A stretch of 64,000 bases of DNA from Umezawaea sp036375055 (GTDB lineage: Bacteria; Actinomycetota; Actinomycetes; Mycobacteriales; Pseudonocardiaceae). Positions 62,233 to 64,000 of this stretch are shown piece after piece; position 1 is the first letter of the stretch; each line of letters begins with the position of its first letter. A program made the translations under genes and the position numbers. The notes under the pieces were generated by a model that was given only the letters and a program-made list of their open reading frames with translations, did no database searches and was not told the DNA's origin. Where the stretch lies: NCBI RefSeq assembly GCF_036375055.1, contig NZ_DASUSQ010000173.1, forward strand, positions 1-64,000, given 5' to 3'.

Positions 62233-63162
62233 CTAGTGCTGGAAAACGGCGGCGGAGAACGTCTGGCCGAGACCGGCCGACGTCATCAGGTACTTGTCGC
62301 CCGGCTTGAGCAGGCCCAGTTCGCGGACGGTCTGGTAGTTGATGAACGGGTCCGCGCAGAAGCAGTGCCCGGTCTTGTCCAGGTTGTCCAGGAAGAACTT
62401 CTCGTTCGGCAGGCCCAGGTTCTTCGCGGCCACCGTCCACGACACGCGGTTCACGTTGTGCGGCAGCACCAGGTCGACGTCCGCGAGGGTGAGGCCCGCT
62501 TCGCCGAGCGCGCCGAGGATCACCTCTTCGAGGGCGTCCTGGTAGATCTTGCGCGCGTACTTGGCCACGTCCGGCGTCATGTCGATCACGCCGTCGTCGC
62601 GCCCGTGGATGCGGGTGGCGTAGCCGAGCAGGTGGTCGCGGTCGCCCCGTGCGGACACCAGGACCGCAGCGACGCCCTCGCCCATGATCGACACGTCCTC
62701 GACCCACTGGGTGAACGGCGTGAACGTCTTGTCGCCCGCGAGGATCAGCGCCAGCGCGTCCGGGTCGCCGTCGGCGGCCAGCAGCGTGCCCGCCACGTCC
62801 AGCGCCAGCAGGCCGGTCGCGCAGCCGTGGTCGGCCACCGCGAAGGTCTTGGCGTGCGTCAGCCCGAGCGCTTCGCGCACGTCCTGCACCGGGCTGATCG
62901 GGTAGGGGGCGGTGGTCCGCATCCCCTTGGCCCGGATGACGTACCGGACCCGCTCCTCCTGGCCGATGAGCGCGTCCAGCTTCCCGGCCGCCGCGATCAT
63001 CAGCTCCGCTTCGGTCTGCCCCGGCGCCTGGCAGATCCGGTCCAGGCCGTACAGCCTGGTGAACCGCCGCACCTGCTGGTCGTTCAACCCCAACGACTCC
63101 CGCAGGTCCGCCACGGACACGGTCTCCGGCAGATGACTCGACACTGCCACCAATGACGTCAT
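62233..63162 (-). CDS. KAS III-family condensing/acyl-transfer enzyme
   Basis: 309 aa from ATG 63162. Cys 114 lies in AVADHGCATGLLALD and His ~235 in LPHNVNRVSW. The Asn motif of FabH is replaced by TGHCFCADPFINYQ with His ~266, giving a Cys-His-His set as in elongating KAS enzymes. It opens the operon with the ATP-grasp, decarboxylase and ACP genes, so it may condense or transfer the amino-acyl unit made by them. No ribosome site is visible and the triple CTGAC repeat ends 23 bp upstream, so translation may be leaderless. Confidence 0.85.
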   Translation of the reverse strand: MTSLVAVSSHLPETVSVADLRESLGLNDQQVRRFTRLYGLDRICQAPGQTEAELMIAAAGKLDALIGQEERVRYVIRAKGMRTTAPYPISPVQDVREALGLTHAKTFAVADHGCATGLLALDVAGTLLAADGDPDALALILAGDKTFTPFTQWVEDVSIMGEGVAAVLVSARGDRDHLLGYATRIHGRDDGVIDMTPDVAKYARKIYQDALEEVILGALGEAGLTLADVDLVLPHNVNRVSWTVAAKNLGLPNEKFFLDNLDKTGHCFCADPFINYQTVRELGLLKPGDKYLMTSAGLGQTFSAAVFQH

Positions 63163-63184
63163 GGCCACAGCGTCACCGCCGGTG

Positions 63185-63212
63185 CTGACCACCCGCTGAC
63201 ACCGGACTGACC
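63185..63212 (-). promoter_or_regulatory. SARP-like triple direct repeat upstream of the KAS III operon
   Basis: CTGACC, CTGACA and CTGACC start at 63185, 63196 and 63207, again exactly 11 bp apart. They lie in the 72-bp gap between the LysR stop and the KAS III start. Counting eight bases on toward the gene puts the expected -10 at 63176-63171 and the transcript start near the ATG. Confidence 0.65.
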
Positions 63213-63234
63213 GCGTTCGCGGGGGGCTCGGGGG

Positions 63235-64000
63235 TCAGCTCGACGCGGGGTGCGCCTCGACGTCGTTCGGGTCGCGCGGCCACCAGCGGCCGGGGCGCGG
63301 CAGGAAGTTCGCCAGCTCCGGGAAGTCGGTGGGCCGCTCGGTCATCCAGTTCCAGTACCGCGGGATGGTCCTGGCGTAGTCGCAGTAGTACCGGCGCAGC
63401 GCGTCGATCAGCTGCCGCAGGGTGTTCGGGTGGATCGAGCCCGGCCGCCACACCAGCAGCAGGCGGCTGCGCAGCGGTTCGGTGATGGCCACGAGGTTGA
63501 CGTCCGCCGTGGACCCGGTCGGGGTCGCGAGCGCCGCCGCGCCCGCGTCGCGCACCCACGCCATGGCCTCGGCGTGCCCGCCCGCGTAGTGCAGCACCTC
63601 CGGCGTCGGGTGGTCGAGCTTGCGGAACAGGTGCTCCTCGACGGGGTGGAACCAGTGGCCCTGGACGTGCTGCACCCAGCTCAGGGCGGCCATGTGCCTG
63701 CGGCTGACGGTGGTCCGGCGGGCGAGCGCGTGGTCGCGGGGCAGCGCGAGCCAGATGGGCTCGCGGACGATGATCTCCTTGGCCAGCGAGGGGTCCAGCG
63801 GGCGGACGCCGTCGACCGCCTCGGGGCTGGGCACCAGCGCGGCGGTCAGCTCCCCCCGGTTCACCGCCTCGACGCTCAGCGCGGGGTCCAGCGTCACCGT
63901 CTGGACCTCCACCGACGGCAGCGAGGCCTGGAGCGCGCGGCGCAGGGTCACGGGCGTCCACTCGGCGTTGCCGAAGCGGAGGATGCCGCTGGCCAACGAG
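63235..64000 (-). CDS. LysR-family regulator, effector-binding domain only (cut by window edge)
   Basis: The visible ~254 residues begin SLASGILRFG, the typical entry into a LysR effector domain, and continue through AALVPSPEAVDGVRPL, REPIWLALPRDHALA and VAITEPLRSRLLLVWRPGS to the stop at 63235. The N-terminal winged helix and real start lie beyond position 64000. It is transcribed toward the KAS III operon and may regulate it or simply precede it; the triple repeat between them suggests a second regulator. Confidence 0.82.
   Translation of the reverse strand, partial: SLASGILRFGNAEWTPVTLRRALQASLPSVEVQTVTLDPALSVEAVNRGELTAALVPSPEAVDGVRPLDPSLAKEIIVREPIWLALPRDHALARRTTVSRRHMAALSWVQHVQGHWFHPVEEHLFRKLDHPTPEVLHYAGGHAEAMAWVRDAGAAALATPTGSTADVNLVAITEPLRSRLLLVWRPGSIHPNTLRQLIDALRRYYCDYARTIPRYWNWMTERPTDFPELANFLPRPGRWWPRDPNDVEAHPASS

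Overview
The window is very GC-rich actinomycete DNA, with GC-biased third positions, GTG starts and many 4-nt start/stop overlaps (GTGA/ATGA). It most resembles a Pseudonocardiales-type organism (Saccharothrix/Actinosynnema/Lentzea-like). That placement is inference from gene style only. Most of the window is specialised metabolism.

Region 1 (1-8625) is a sugar-oxidation locus on the minus strand: a secreted PQQ-type sugar dehydrogenase with PKD and CBM6 modules, a secreted ThuA/DUF1080/CBM6 protein, and an ebo-type operon led by a ROK regulator. In that operon only eboE looks full length. The inositol-phosphate-synthase-like, UbiA-like, EboA-like and TatD-like genes have been shortened internally, yet their start/stop overlaps are kept. 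Region 2 (8626-10375) holds a small coupled ORF, an anti-sigma-like ATPase protein and a degenerate 24-bp repeat array.

Region 3 (10376-22801) is a four-gene minus-strand operon resembling a PUFA or heterocyst-glycolipid synthase: AT-ACP, then a FabL-like enoyl reductase-KS-CLF-KR-DH megasynthase, a P450, and an unusual KR-DH-ACP-glycosyltransferase fusion. Region 4 (22802-25548) separates it from the next set. It holds a 45-aa ORF with a strong promoter, a tRNA-Ser(GCT) with its terminator, and a small alarmone synthetase preceded by a perfect DasR-type (dre) palindrome.

Region 5 (25569-49854) is an NRPS cluster: flavin reductase, cation/H+ antiporter, DrrAB-like ABC exporter, MbtH, a second P450, a 4970-aa tetramodular NRPS (C-A-T-E / C-A-T / C-A-T / C-A-T-TE), SbnA/SbnB enzymes for 2,3-diaminopropionate (Dap), and a divergent tryptophan-halogenase-type enzyme. 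A-domain codes read by eye suggest Dap/Dab - aromatic - Dap/Dab - Gly. Region 6 (49922-56531) is a run of ordinary accessory and housekeeping genes. Region 7 (56550-64000) is an operon with an ACP, an ATP-grasp ligase and a PLP decarboxylase resembling butirosin BtrI/BtrJ/BtrK, two KAS III-like proteins and an acyl-CoA dehydrogenase pair, next to a LysR gene cut by the window edge.

The most informative hidden signal is a triple CTGAC direct repeat with an exact 11-bp period. It occurs upstream of mbtH (28765-28792), sbnB-sbnA-NRPS (47983-48010) and the KAS III operon (63185-63212). This is the geometry of SARP-type activator sites. It ties regions 5 and 7 into one regulon, and therefore probably one pathway. 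My working hypothesis is a glycosylated or lipidated cationic halogenated peptide, with an acyl or omega-amino-acyl unit joined to D-Dap-(halo-aromatic)-Dap-Gly. No such product is known to me.
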